Part shown: one piece after another, positions 8,163 to 15,452 of the stretch | How the letters are laid out: the number at the start of each line of letters is the position of its first letter | Position numbering within the stretch: the stretch's first letter is position 1 | Assembly (NCBI GenBank): GCA_027366035.1 | Contig: DAHXLK010000005.1 | Span: 1 to 40,022 of the forward strand | Direction: 5' to 3' | DNA from: Chlamydiota bacterium | Lineage (GTDB): Bacteria > Chlamydiota > Chlamydiia > Chlamydiales > SM23-39 | DNA: 40,022 bases | Notes under the pieces: model-generated | Seen by the model: the letters and a program-made list of their open reading frames with translations, nothing else | Told to the model about the DNA's origin: nothing | Database searches by the model: none | Position numbers and translations under genes: made by a program

Positions 8163-8266
8163 ATACTAAGCATGGGCTATATACTGCCGAGATGATTAGG
8201 AAAAGAAAAATAATTCGAATGCTTATAAAGCAAAGCAAGAATGCTTTAAGCGGATTTACATCTTAG
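8015..8266 (+). CDS. HGG-motif small protein (Cys/His-rich, unknown function)
   Basis: An 83-residue basic protein. CGAKARTNGHKPCRQPAM and then CRFHGGKSTGP contain three Cys and His residues arranged like a small metal-binding module, followed by KHGLYTAEMIRKRKIIRML. This pattern (CGAKTR..PC..P....GRCR.HGGKSTG) is a recognisable small family often found on phages and islands; its function is not established. The start is fixed by AAGGAGG at 8002-8008, 6 bases upstream. It overlaps the preceding gene by 148 bases and ends 14 bases before the convergent ankyrin gene. Confidence 0.85.
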   Translation: MSTWECGAKARTNGHKPCRQPAMANGRCRFHGGKSTGPSKEGRKRLKKMNTKHGLYTAEMIRKRKIIRMLIKQSKNALSGFTS

Positions 8267-8280
8267 AAGGATATGATCTT

Positions 8281-10002
8281 TTATTTTGCGCCATTTTCAA
8301 TAAGCCAATCGATAATATATTTATGAATTTTGACATCTCGAGCCCATTCTAGAATTCTCCACCAAGGCCTACCATTTAAAGTCATTTGATAGTTTAGATT
8401 GGCTCCGGCTTTTAGCAAATAGTTTAAAATTTCAAAATCATCTTCTAGGGGACTTTGACTGCATAGTGCAAACATTATGGGTGTATGACCACCAGAGACT
8501 TTTCCGTTCCACATTGGCATGTTTACATCCATTTTTTGATTTTCAATTAAATACTTTATTAACTCAAAACGTCCTGGAAGCGAGATATAATGACATGCAT
8601 AATGTAATGCATTCATGCCTGATGTAGAAAATTCATTTAAAGACTCACCTCTTTTTACTAATTCTTGTAGGATTTCTATGTTGCCAAGCTCATATGCTCG
8701 ATACAATGGCTTCCATCCTTTCTCATCTTGAGTATGAAGATTAGCACCGTGATCTAGAAGGGTAACGAGTATTTTCTTGCCTAATCCCATACCTATTTGT
8801 GCGCTTAAGTTTATTCCTGTATGGAGTGGAGTTCTTCCATACAAATCTTTAGCATTAACCTCAGCTCCTTTAGATAATAGAAGACATAGAGCTTCATATG
8901 AGGTCTGGTTTTGGTTACCATAATTTTTCAAAAGATAATGTAAAGGAGTTTGTCTATGAGATAATCTAATATTTACATTTGCCCCTTTATCTAATAGATA
9001 TTTAAAAATTTGTGGATGCTGGAAGGCTACTGTTAGTGGGCACTCTTTCCTAAATTCTCCAGAGCTACCTGTATTCGATATTTGGTTAATATCTGCTCCA
9101 TTTTGTACTAAATTTTTTACCGCTGCGAAATCTCCATTTTTTATGGCCCTAAGTAAAGGAGGAACTTCTTCTGAATTAGCGCTATTCAAATCCCCAAGAG
9201 CTTCTTTAGCCTGTGCTCCAGAGACACCAGCAAGAGTCATTGCGCCAGTAGCAACGGCTATAGTTTTGGTATTATTCGAAGCACTTTTCTTTTCTTGTAG
9301 CTTGATAGCGGCAATCATCTTTTCGATATTTCTTTTGTATTGCAGGGTTTGAATTTGTCCATACATTTGGCGACCACGTACTCCAGCCATCACCATATGT
9401 GCGCATCCTTCCAAGTAATGTCTTTTCTTGAACTCATCGCAGGAGTTATACAACCCAAGGAAGATTTGGCATCCGATGGAAGCTATCGACCACTCAAGTG
9501 ACCCCGCGAAGAAGCAGCCAAGGTATATAGTGTTATTCATAAGCTGCATCCCTATCTCAGCCGCTTTTTTGTAATCTTCCTTCTGGACAGCGTGGATAAG
9601 CTGGGTAATGTCCAAGACGATGTCATATGTAGTTGTCACAAACATTCCGAGCGGGTGGGCTAATATAGAGCATGTAAGTGCAGTAGAGGTAATAGCCACT
9701 TCAAGAACAGATCGACCTATTGCATTTGGATCTCTAGAGCCTATTGCTTCCATCATTTGACTGATTGACGAAATAGTCCTGGTAGCTCCTAAAACGATTG
9801 ATAGGGGCTTTCCTGCGGGCTTATATAGAGAAAGAAAGGGCAGAGCGACTAATGCTACTCGTTTGCATTGATCCAAAGCTGAGTGGGATTCTTCAGCCCT
9901 CTTGATGTCATGTTCATATTCTCGGTGGTAGTAGAAGGGTTCTCTAATGGTTAAATTAACCCGAGAACCGCGATCATTTAATTCTGTAGCTCTTTCAGTC
10001 AT
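8281..10002 (-). CDS. Ankyrin-repeat protein with hydrophobic N-terminal domain (candidate effector)
   Basis: A 573-residue protein. Residues about 45-230 hold several hydrophobic segments, including KRVALVALPFLSLYKPAGKP and later stretches that could form hairpins in a membrane. From about 285 to the end there are about seven ankyrin repeats with consensus pieces such as TPLHYLLK, LLSKGAEVNAKDLYGRTPLH, LLDHGANLHTQDEKG, NALHYACH and LLKAGANLNYQM. Ankyrin proteins of intracellular bacteria often act on host targets; that role is inferred here, and no secretion signal can be proved by eye. GGAG lies 5 bases before the start on the minus strand. It runs against the other element genes, as cargo usually does. 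No frameshift is seen. Confidence 0.88.
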   Translation of the reverse strand: MTERATELNDRGSRVNLTIREPFYYHREYEHDIKRAEESHSALDQCKRVALVALPFLSLYKPAGKPLSIVLGATRTISSISQMMEAIGSRDPNAIGRSVLEVAITSTALTCSILAHPLGMFVTTTYDIVLDITQLIHAVQKEDYKKAAEIGMQLMNNTIYLGCFFAGSLEWSIASIGCQIFLGLYNSCDEFKKRHYLEGCAHMVMAGVRGRQMYGQIQTLQYKRNIEKMIAAIKLQEKKSASNNTKTIAVATGAMTLAGVSGAQAKEALGDLNSANSEEVPPLLRAIKNGDFAAVKNLVQNGADINQISNTGSSGEFRKECPLTVAFQHPQIFKYLLDKGANVNIRLSHRQTPLHYLLKNYGNQNQTSYEALCLLLSKGAEVNAKDLYGRTPLHTGINLSAQIGMGLGKKILVTLLDHGANLHTQDEKGWKPLYRAYELGNIEILQELVKRGESLNEFSTSGMNALHYACHYISLPGRFELIKYLIENQKMDVNMPMWNGKVSGGHTPIMFALCSQSPLEDDFEILNYLLKAGANLNYQMTLNGRPWWRILEWARDVKIHKYIIDWLIENGAK

Positions 10003-10181
10003 AATTCTCCGCTTATTTTGTTTTTTAATGATAGAATTATGAACTTTTGTTGATTTTAAATTAACTTAATTAAATTGTTTGTGTTTGTTAATAAATTTGT
10101 TAAGGTATTTCTCTGGTGATTTGTTTCTTATCAAAAAAGATTAAAAATTAATAAATAGTAATGTTAAGTATTTAATTTAGA

Positions 10182-10211
10182 TTGATTTACGTGCTTTTAT
10201 GTCTTTATAAT
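10182..10211 (+). promoter_or_regulatory. Promoter for the small secreted protein
   Basis: TTGATT at 10182-10187 and a consensus TATAAT at 10206-10211 with an 18-base spacer. A start near 10218 would leave a leader of about 25 bases before the ATG at 10243. It lies in a very AT-rich 240-base intergenic region (10003-10242) shared with the divergent ankyrin gene. Confidence 0.65.
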
Positions 10212-10242
10212 AATGCCCCTTTACAAGATTTTAAGGAGTTTT

Positions 10243-10470
10243 ATGAATAGATTAGTGGTTACTATTTTAGGAATATCATTCTTAGCTATGAATATGGCTG
10301 TTGCAGGTCCTAAAAATAGTTATGAAGCAATAAAACAAAGAGAAACAAAACGATATCTAAATGGTGAGATTTCTGATGACGAATATCATGCAAACGTAGG
10401 AACACCTGTAGATCCACGTATCGCTGCGGAACGTAGAGTTAATGAGCAAAAAAAACACAATCCCAAATAA
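10243..10470 (+). CDS. Small exported protein, unknown function
   Basis: A 75-residue protein starting MNRLVVTILGISFLAM. It has a short basic start, a hydrophobic core and AVAG at about residues 19-22, a good signal-peptidase I site. The mature part of about 54 residues is highly charged (KQRETKRYLNGEISDDEYH) and has no Cys. ATG 10243 was chosen over an upstream in-frame ATG at 10213 because AAGGAG sits 5-7 bases before it and the signal peptide then starts properly. It has its own promoter and terminator, so it is an independent unit of the element. I do not recognise a family. Secreted cargo next to an ankyrin gene suggests host or envelope interaction (inference). Confidence 0.72.
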   Translation: MNRLVVTILGISFLAMNMAVAGPKNSYEAIKQRETKRYLNGEISDDEYHANVGTPVDPRIAAERRVNEQKKHNPK

Positions 10471-10499
10471 ACAAATACTTCAAAGATAATGATGAACAA

Positions 10500-10533
10500 C
10501 TTCTGCTCCAATTGGGGCAGAAGTAATTTCTTT
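10500..10533 (+). terminator. Rho-independent terminator after the secreted protein
   Basis: CTTCTGCTCC (10500-10509) pairs with GGGGCAGAAG (10514-10523) as a 10-pair stem, with one G-T pair, around an AATT loop, followed by the T-rich tract TAATTTCTTTT. It ends the small secreted-protein transcript. Confidence 0.85.
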
Positions 10534-10584
10534 TGCCTCAAGGTCCTTGAGGCTCGAAGATGAGTGATTATAGAAGTAAAAAAA

Positions 10585-10603
10585 GCCGTAATATAGCCGT
10601 AGT
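10585..10603 (+). repeat. Putative integrase arm site, right end
   Basis: Matches 2228-2246 at 18 of 19 positions in the same orientation, with two GCCGTA units 11 bases apart. It lies 137 bases inside attR, while the left partner lies 18 bases inside attL, the kind of asymmetry seen in phage att arms. Inferred function. Confidence 0.6.
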
Positions 10604-10740
10604 TGTACCTTAACTTGCCTTACCTTTAATCACCTTTCCTTACCCTATTTAGTAGCTTTCAAATATCTTTTGTCTGTAAACTTAAGCCATTTGGGTTAAT
10701 TGAAGGAATTTAAAGGCGATCTAGCTCTCAAGCTTTTCAA

Positions 10741-10795
10741 GACTGAAAATCCTTGTGTCGCTGGTTCGATTCCAGTTCTGGCCAAATGTCTTATG
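10741..10795 (+). repeat. attR: right copy of 55-bp direct repeat
   Basis: Identical to 2155-2209. It holds only the tRNA-Phe 3' half from the anticodon stem onward; the bases before it do not form the 5' half, so it is not a second tRNA gene. Its right edge touches the terminal inverted repeat of MITE-like copy 1. Confidence 0.93.
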
Positions 10796-10959
10796 GGACT
10801 GTTGAAATCTCCCATTTGGTTAAAATTTTACCCTTGCTTCTTCGGATTTGACCTTTTTAAAAGTGCTTATACCTTAGTAAGATATGTCACTTTCGAAAAA
10901 ATCAAACCGGCTTTGCAAGGCTCAAATTTTTTGAGAAAAGCTAAAGATTTCAACAGTCC
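10795..10959 (+). repeat. MITE-like palindromic element, copy 1
   Basis: About 165 bases with terminal inverted repeats of 15 bases (GGACTGTTGAAATCT and its complement) and internally complementary halves (CCTTGC, TTTGA, AAGTG and CACTT segments), so the whole unit can fold as one long imperfect hairpin. Closely similar to copies 2 and 3. No coding capacity. No clear target duplication here; the left edge coincides with the end of attR. Confidence 0.85.
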
Positions 10960-11074
10960 ACAATTATCAACAGAACTTTCGAGCTTCAATATTTTTTATT
11001 GACATCCGACGCAAAGAATAAATTTGATTTTTCTCCTTTATCGAACTATAGTCGAAAGAGGGTAGATATCTGTC

Positions 11075-12061
11075 ATGCAATTACAAACAAAAGCTTTATA
11101 CAATTTGCTTCGCATTAATTACTTAGAAGATGACAACCTTGAATATGAGCCGTGGCAGGTCGAAGACTTCAGGCTCGTTACCTCTGAAGAGATTTTTGAA
11201 CGATTAAAACAGCTATCTCTTCCCTTAGATAGTTCACAATTTTTATCCATATCGGAAAAGGTAGACACCCCTGAAGAGATGACAGAAATTTTATTAAAAA
11301 ATCATAGGGAAGTTGACGATCATGATCAAATTTATCTCCTTATTTTTGAATTATTTAGACGATTTTCCCCCTATAAGGTTTCTTTGTCCATTTTGTGTGA
11401 TGAACTAGATTATAGAATCTCTCAATATGACCAGGGGGAGTTATCTAGCGATGAAAGTATTCAAGATGTTTTGGCCCATCTTCAAAAAGTTTTATATGAA
11501 AATGTGGATAGTGGTGTAAAACCTTTAGATGTGATGTGCACATTAGGGGGCTATTGTGCTCATGATCTTGAATCATTTTTATATGACTATATTACCGAAC
11601 AGATTGAGGGGTGTTACCATTCCTATGCTAGAGAATTGCTAGAGGATTTTCACCTTTATATCAGTAATGTAAAGCGGCTTGACTTTTTGAAAATTAGGTT
11701 GTGTCAGGATGTTGGTGAAGCTAATCGGATGTTGGAGATGCTAATCAAAGGGCTAAAGGAAGCCCCTCAAGTAGGGCTACAGTTGGAGATATTGCGATTT
11801 ATGGTGCAGGTTTCTTATCATCCATTATTTATGGAGCTTCTTCTCTATACTTTCCCAAAGTTACAGCTAGAAGAAGATTTTCAAGAAATTATGGAAATTA
11901 CCTCTGACTATTATCGACGTCTCGATTTAGAAGAAATAGAAAAGTCGATTCAAAAAATTATGCAAAGAAGGACAAGGCAAAATCTTACTGATGAATTGAA
12001 CCCGGAGGACCCTGATATGCGGGAATTCATTTGTCTATTTTCCAATAAAAATTCACTATAA
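11075..12061 (+). CDS. Conserved-looking protein of unknown function
   Basis: A 328-residue, acidic, mainly helical protein (MQLQTKALYNLLRINYLEDD onward) with no signal peptide, membrane segment or enzymatic motif that I can see. Long amphipathic stretches such as YARELLEDFHLYISNVKRL suggest helical repeats or a chaperone-like fold, possibly a chlamydia-specific cytosolic protein. It lies beside the glgC neighbourhood, and its last 6 bases overlap the convergent phosphoesterase gene. TTGACA at 10999-11004 may be its -35, with only weak -10 candidates. The start at 11075 has no strong Shine-Dalgarno (GAGGGT lies 11-16 bases upstream). Function unassigned. Confidence 0.78.
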   Translation: MQLQTKALYNLLRINYLEDDNLEYEPWQVEDFRLVTSEEIFERLKQLSLPLDSSQFLSISEKVDTPEEMTEILLKNHREVDDHDQIYLLIFELFRRFSPYKVSLSILCDELDYRISQYDQGELSSDESIQDVLAHLQKVLYENVDSGVKPLDVMCTLGGYCAHDLESFLYDYITEQIEGCYHSYARELLEDFHLYISNVKRLDFLKIRLCQDVGEANRMLEMLIKGLKEAPQVGLQLEILRFMVQVSYHPLFMELLLYTFPKLQLEEDFQEIMEITSDYYRRLDLEEIEKSIQKIMQRRTRQNLTDELNPEDPDMREFICLFSNKNSL

Positions 12062-12799
12062 CTGTAGCGGTATAAAGTCTAAATAATCAGAAGCTGCTAG
12101 CAAATACCTAACCCCGTTTTTTTCTCCAAAAAGAGAGACATTTTTTCGCAAATGATGGAGATGGCCAAATACACATATTTCAATGCCGAAGCTTTCTAGT
12201 ATATTAGAGGCTCTTGAAGCTTGTAAATAGGGGCCAATAGGAGGGTAATGAGTCATGATAATTTTTCTTGTAGCATTTTTTTTCATCGAGTTAAGGCTTA
12301 ACTCTAAACGTATTAGCTCCCTTTCAAATATTTTTTCAGATAGATCTTTTTGTATTGACTCCTCTTTATTTTTACCGTGAGGATTTTCTTGAAACTCAAT
12401 ATAAGGGGCATAGGTAAATTCTACAGTATCCCATAGTCTCGACCCCCCGATGGATATATCCCCAATAGTGATGCTATTATTTTGTAATAGAATAATGGAG
12501 GAGGGTAAGTCTTTTGCCATTTTAGTTAAAGATCCCCACCAATAATCATGATTTCCGCGGATCATTATTTTCTTACCGGGTAAACAATCAATCCATTTTA
12601 AATCTACTAAAGCATCTTCCCATTTTAATGCCCAAGAAATATCTCCAGGGACTAATACGATATCCTCATCCTGAATGTATTTTTTCCAATTTTCCTCTAT
12701 TTTCTTGATATATCCTATCCACGGAGTTCCAAAAAATTCCATGCTTTTCTTAGGGACTGATATACAAAGATGAAGATCTCCAATTGCCCAAAGTTTCAT
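12056..12799 (-). CDS. Calcineurin-like metallophosphoesterase
   Basis: A 247-residue cytosolic hydrolase of the binuclear metallophosphoesterase superfamily. The metal-binding motifs are in order: GDLH (about 7-10), GDIS (about 52), GNHDYW (about 81), THYPPIG (about 180) and GHLHH (about 210). The substrate is not known. From memory, C. trachomatis has a similar gene (CT488) immediately beside glgC (CT489), the same neighbour as here, which supports orthology. It overlaps the convergent gene at 11075-12061 by 6 bases. Upstream on the minus strand lies the 394-base region holding MITE-like repeats. Confidence 0.9.
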   Translation of the reverse strand: MKLWAIGDLHLCISVPKKSMEFFGTPWIGYIKKIEENWKKYIQDEDIVLVPGDISWALKWEDALVDLKWIDCLPGKKIMIRGNHDYWWGSLTKMAKDLPSSIILLQNNSITIGDISIGGSRLWDTVEFTYAPYIEFQENPHGKNKEESIQKDLSEKIFERELIRLELSLNSMKKNATRKIIMTHYPPIGPYLQASRASNILESFGIEICVFGHLHHLRKNVSLFGEKNGVRYLLAASDYLDFIPLQL

Positions 12800-12837
12800 A
12801 GTTTCTTAAAATAACAAATGTGAGTTTACTAATAACC

Positions 12838-12935
12838 ACCCACATTTTTGGTTAAAATTTACCATTGCTTGACCGGATCCGGCTTTCAGACAATCCCTAT
12901 ACCTCCATCGGATACGGCATTTCCCGCAAAGAAAA
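12838..12935 (+). repeat. Decayed MITE-like copy
   Basis: The segment GGTTAAAATTTACCATTGCTT (12850-12870) and later ATACCTCCATCGGATACGGC follow the same order and spacing as copies 1 and 2 (GGTTAAAATTTTACCCTTGCTT, ATACCTTAGTAGGATATGTC). The termini are lost. An older insertion of the same family. Confidence 0.55.
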
Positions 12936-13005
12936 TGAATTTCGCAATTCTTCAATTATGCCATTAAAAAATCGGGGTACATAATGTTCTCAACTCATGA
13001 ATATA

Positions 13006-13169
13006 GGGCTGTTTCGATCTCCCGGGCGGTTAAAATTTTACCCTTGCTTTCCCGAATTTGATCTTTTTAAAAGTGCCTATACCTTAGTAGGATATGTCAC
13101 TTTCAAAAAAACCAAACCGGCTTTGCAAGGGGAAAACTTTAACGGCAAAGCGAAGGTCGAAACAGTCCC
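13006..13169 (+). repeat. MITE-like palindromic element, copy 2
   Basis: About 164 bases, same orientation as copy 1. Ends are GGGCTGTTTCGATCT and GGTCGAAACAGTCCC. The flanking AATATA at 13000-13005 and 13170-13175 look like a 6-bp target-site duplication, the best evidence in the window that these units transposed. It lies 24 bases beyond the stop of glgC. Confidence 0.85.
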
Positions 13170-13193
13170 AATATATAAGCAATCTATAAATCT

Positions 13194-14474
13194 TTATAGT
13201 TCAAAATTATCAGGTATTGTCGTTCCGTAACAGACCACAAGGATACCATCACGTATAAAAATACCCTCACCATCATAAAGGGTAAGGTTATTTTTGTTGG
13301 TTAATTTTACATTATTTCCAATAAGAACATGTTCATCAATAATCGCATTTTTAATAAGACAATTTTCCCCAATTCCAAACCTTTCAGGGAGGCCCGATTC
13401 TAATTTTGTGGGAGGAACATAAAAATGGGTCCCCATAATAATACTATTGGTAATGATGCTATTAAAGCCAATTTGACATCGGACGCCAATAATACTATTT
13501 GTGACTGTCTTAGCTTGGATAATAGAGCCCTCTGAAAGGAGTGAATTTTCTATCTGAGTGGAGAAAATTTTGGGTCCCGGTAGATGAGAGTTTCCGGAAA
13601 AGATGGGGTTTTTTTCATTATACAAATCAATTCCGTATTCTCTCGTCGTCAAAGCCAAATTTGCCTCGTAAAACGAATGAATCGTACCAATGTCTTCCCA
13701 ATACCCTCTATAAAGATAAGCGACCGCTTTTCCTTTCTTGATTTCTGTAGGGATCAGATGTTTACCAAAGTCTTCTCGAGGATCCTCCTTTAAGAGCCTC
13801 ACCAGTGCTTCTCGTTTAAATATGTATATCCCCATGGATCCTAAATATTTGCAGTCGTCTTTTTGCTTTAATTGCCATTTTTTGAAAAAGCTTTCTTTTA
13901 GTGCAAAGGCTTCTAAGGTCTTTTTGTCTTGGGGTTTTTCAATGAAGTCGGTAAGGAAACAACCACCGTTGATTTTTAATAGGCCCATTCTTTTCGCTTC
14001 CTCTTCTTTTATAGGAAATGCGGCAATAGTCAAATCTGCATCATTTTCTATTGCACACTGCAACATCTTCGTAAAGTCAATATTGTAAAGCTGATCTCCT
14101 GATAAGATGAGAAAATATTCTGCAGGATCTTTTAAGATCGTATTTAGACATTGACGGATAGCATCTGCCGTTCCCTCAAACCAGAGTTTTTCTCCTTCCG
14201 GCTTTTCTTCAGGAGTGAGCATATCTAATGAACCCGGGTTAAAAGCGTCAAAATGGTAAGTTTGATGTAAATGATGTTGCAGCTCTGCTGTAAGGTATTG
14301 AGCTATAACGAAAATCTTTCTGATATTGGAATTGATGGCGTTAGAGATAGGGATATCGATAAGTCGATACCTTCCCCCAAATGGAACCGCCGGTTTACAA
14401 TGATTTATGGTTAAAGGAAATAACCTTTTTCCCTGTCCTCCGGCAAGGACAATAGCCGTGCAAGTGTTTTGCAT
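13194..14474 (-). CDS. glgC: Glucose-1-phosphate adenylyltransferase
   Basis: Makes ADP-glucose from glucose-1-phosphate and ATP, the activated donor for glycogen synthesis in the bacterial cytosol. The 426-residue length is normal. The N-terminal nucleotidyltransferase fold shows AGGQGKRLFPLT (about 12-23) and KPAVPFGGRYRLIDIPISN (about 27-45), then GTADAIRQ (about 100), with FIEKP and YLGSMGIYIF further on. A C-terminal left-handed beta-helix begins at about 300. All match GlgC. No other glycogen genes are in the window. The metallophosphoesterase gene lies beyond it, as in Chlamydia. It is the first gene of a minus-strand unit after a 63-base gap from lipA. Confidence 0.96.
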   Translation of the reverse strand: MQNTCTAIVLAGGQGKRLFPLTINHCKPAVPFGGRYRLIDIPISNAINSNIRKIFVIAQYLTAELQHHLHQTYHFDAFNPGSLDMLTPEEKPEGEKLWFEGTADAIRQCLNTILKDPAEYFLILSGDQLYNIDFTKMLQCAIENDADLTIAAFPIKEEEAKRMGLLKINGGCFLTDFIEKPQDKKTLEAFALKESFFKKWQLKQKDDCKYLGSMGIYIFKREALVRLLKEDPREDFGKHLIPTEIKKGKAVAYLYRGYWEDIGTIHSFYEANLALTTREYGIDLYNEKNPIFSGNSHLPGPKIFSTQIENSLLSEGSIIQAKTVTNSIIGVRCQIGFNSIITNSIIMGTHFYVPPTKLESGLPERFGIGENCLIKNAIIDEHVLIGNNVKLTNKNNLTLYDGEGIFIRDGILVVCYGTTIPDNFEL

Positions 14475-14537
14475 AAAAATCCAGAATTAACAAAAACTAT
14501 TATCTAATTATTAGTATAATTAATTTTTTTAGTTAAT

Positions 14538-15452
14538 TCAAGTAATGTTCGACTGAATTCTATTTAAAATTCTACCGGCATTATAGCTTGAGCGGATAAA
14601 AGGTCCTGTATACATCTCTTTTACTCCTAGGCTATAACCATAATCGGCATAAACCTTAAAGAGTTCAGGAGAGATGAATTCCTTTACCCTAAGCTTGTTG
14701 TGGTTTGCTTGGAGGTATTGCCCTATTGTGATGATGTCACATCCTGCTTGATAGAGGTCCTGAATAGTTTCTTTGACTTCTTCCACTTTTTCTCCTAGAC
14801 CCACCATAATTCCCGATTTAATAAAAAGGCTTTTTTTAGAGGATTTCGCATGTCTAAGAATATCTAATGTTCTAGTATACTGTGCTTTATGACGAATTCT
14901 TGAGGTAAGGGATTTGACGGTTTCGATATTGTGATTAAAAATTTCAGGCCTTGCTTCTAAGAGAATGTCTAAGGAGGAGGTGTTTCCGGAGTAATCTGAG
15001 GTGAGCACTTCGATAGTAACCTCCGGATTATGGTTTCTGATGGTTTGGATAATGGTAACAATATGGCAAGCTCCTTGATCAGGGAGATCATCTCTTGCGA
15101 CCATGGTAATTACAACATGCTTTAGCCCTAACTCTTTTACAGAAAGTGCTATACGCATTGGTTCGTCTTCCTGAAGAGGCTGTGGAGTTTTAGAGAAATC
15201 AATATCACAAAATCCGCAATTACGGGTACACTCTTTCCCCATAGCCAAAAAAGTAGCCGTTTTTTGAGAGTAACATTCTATCCGGTTGGGACATTTAGCT
15301 TCTTCGCACACTGTGTTTATCTGATATTTTTCTAGCAATGTATTCGTTTCGAAAAGGTGAGATCCTTTTGGCATTTTTCTATGTAGCCAAGAAGGGAAAC
15401 GACCTTTCGCATCTTCTTCGGGATTAGGCGGTAAGAGGTTGAGCTTTCTCAT
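14538..15452 (-). CDS. lipA: Lipoyl synthase
   Basis: Radical-SAM enzyme inserting two sulfurs into protein-bound octanoyl groups to form lipoate, used by 2-oxoacid dehydrogenase complexes. Both cluster motifs are seen: CEEAKCPNRIEC (about 55-66, CX4CX5C, auxiliary cluster) and CTRNCGFCD (about 76-84, CX3CX2C, SAM cluster). The family RSSYNAG end is present near residue 291. The 304-residue length is normal. Its start overlaps the stop of lpdA by 4 bases, so the two are translationally coupled; pairing lipoate synthesis with a lipoate-using enzyme makes functional sense and matches the lpdA-lipA pair of Chlamydia. Confidence 0.97.
   Translation of the reverse strand: MRKLNLLPPNPEEDAKGRFPSWLHRKMPKGSHLFETNTLLEKYQINTVCEEAKCPNRIECYSQKTATFLAMGKECTRNCGFCDIDFSKTPQPLQEDEPMRIALSVKELGLKHVVITMVARDDLPDQGACHIVTIIQTIRNHNPEVTIEVLTSDYSGNTSSLDILLEARPEIFNHNIETVKSLTSRIRHKAQYTRTLDILRHAKSSKKSLFIKSGIMVGLGEKVEEVKETIQDLYQAGCDIITIGQYLQANHNKLRVKEFISPELFKVYADYGYSLGVKEMYTGPFIRSSYNAGRILNRIQSNIT

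Larger units (their letters stand above)
10471..11074. other. Intergenic region at the right end of the element
   Basis: This 604-base gap contains, in order, a terminator (10500-10533), a 19-base palindrome (10535-10553), the right arm-type repeat (10585-10603), several CCTTA motifs (10608-10650), attR (10741-10795), MITE-like copy 1 (10795-10959) and TTGACA (10999-11004), a possible -35 for the gene at 11075. I see no gene in it. Confidence 0.7.
12800..13193. other. Intergenic region with one intact and one decayed MITE-like copy
   Basis: This 394-base gap between the phosphoesterase and the 3' end of glgC holds a decayed repeat at about 12838-12935, MITE-like copy 2 at 13006-13169 and its flanking AATATA duplications. 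I see no gene; short open frames through the repeat are not convincing. Confidence 0.7.

Noticed and set aside
10535-10553. Palindrome GCCTCAAGGTCCTTGAGGC as a second terminator
   Set aside because: The loop would be at most five bases with no T-run after it; kept only as a sequence note. It could be a protein site near attR.
10741-10795. A second tRNA-Phe gene
   Set aside because: Only the 3' half from the anticodon stem is present; no acceptor 5' strand or D arm precedes it. It is the att duplicate.
10700-11002. 100-codon open frame across attR and MITE-like copy 1
   Set aside because: It reads through a non-coding palindrome and an att site, has no Shine-Dalgarno, and a similar frame in copy 2 differs; coding is not supported.
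12997-13230. 77-codon open frame in MITE-like copy 2
   Set aside because: Same repeat-derived frame without ribosome-binding site, overlapping the 3' end of glgC.
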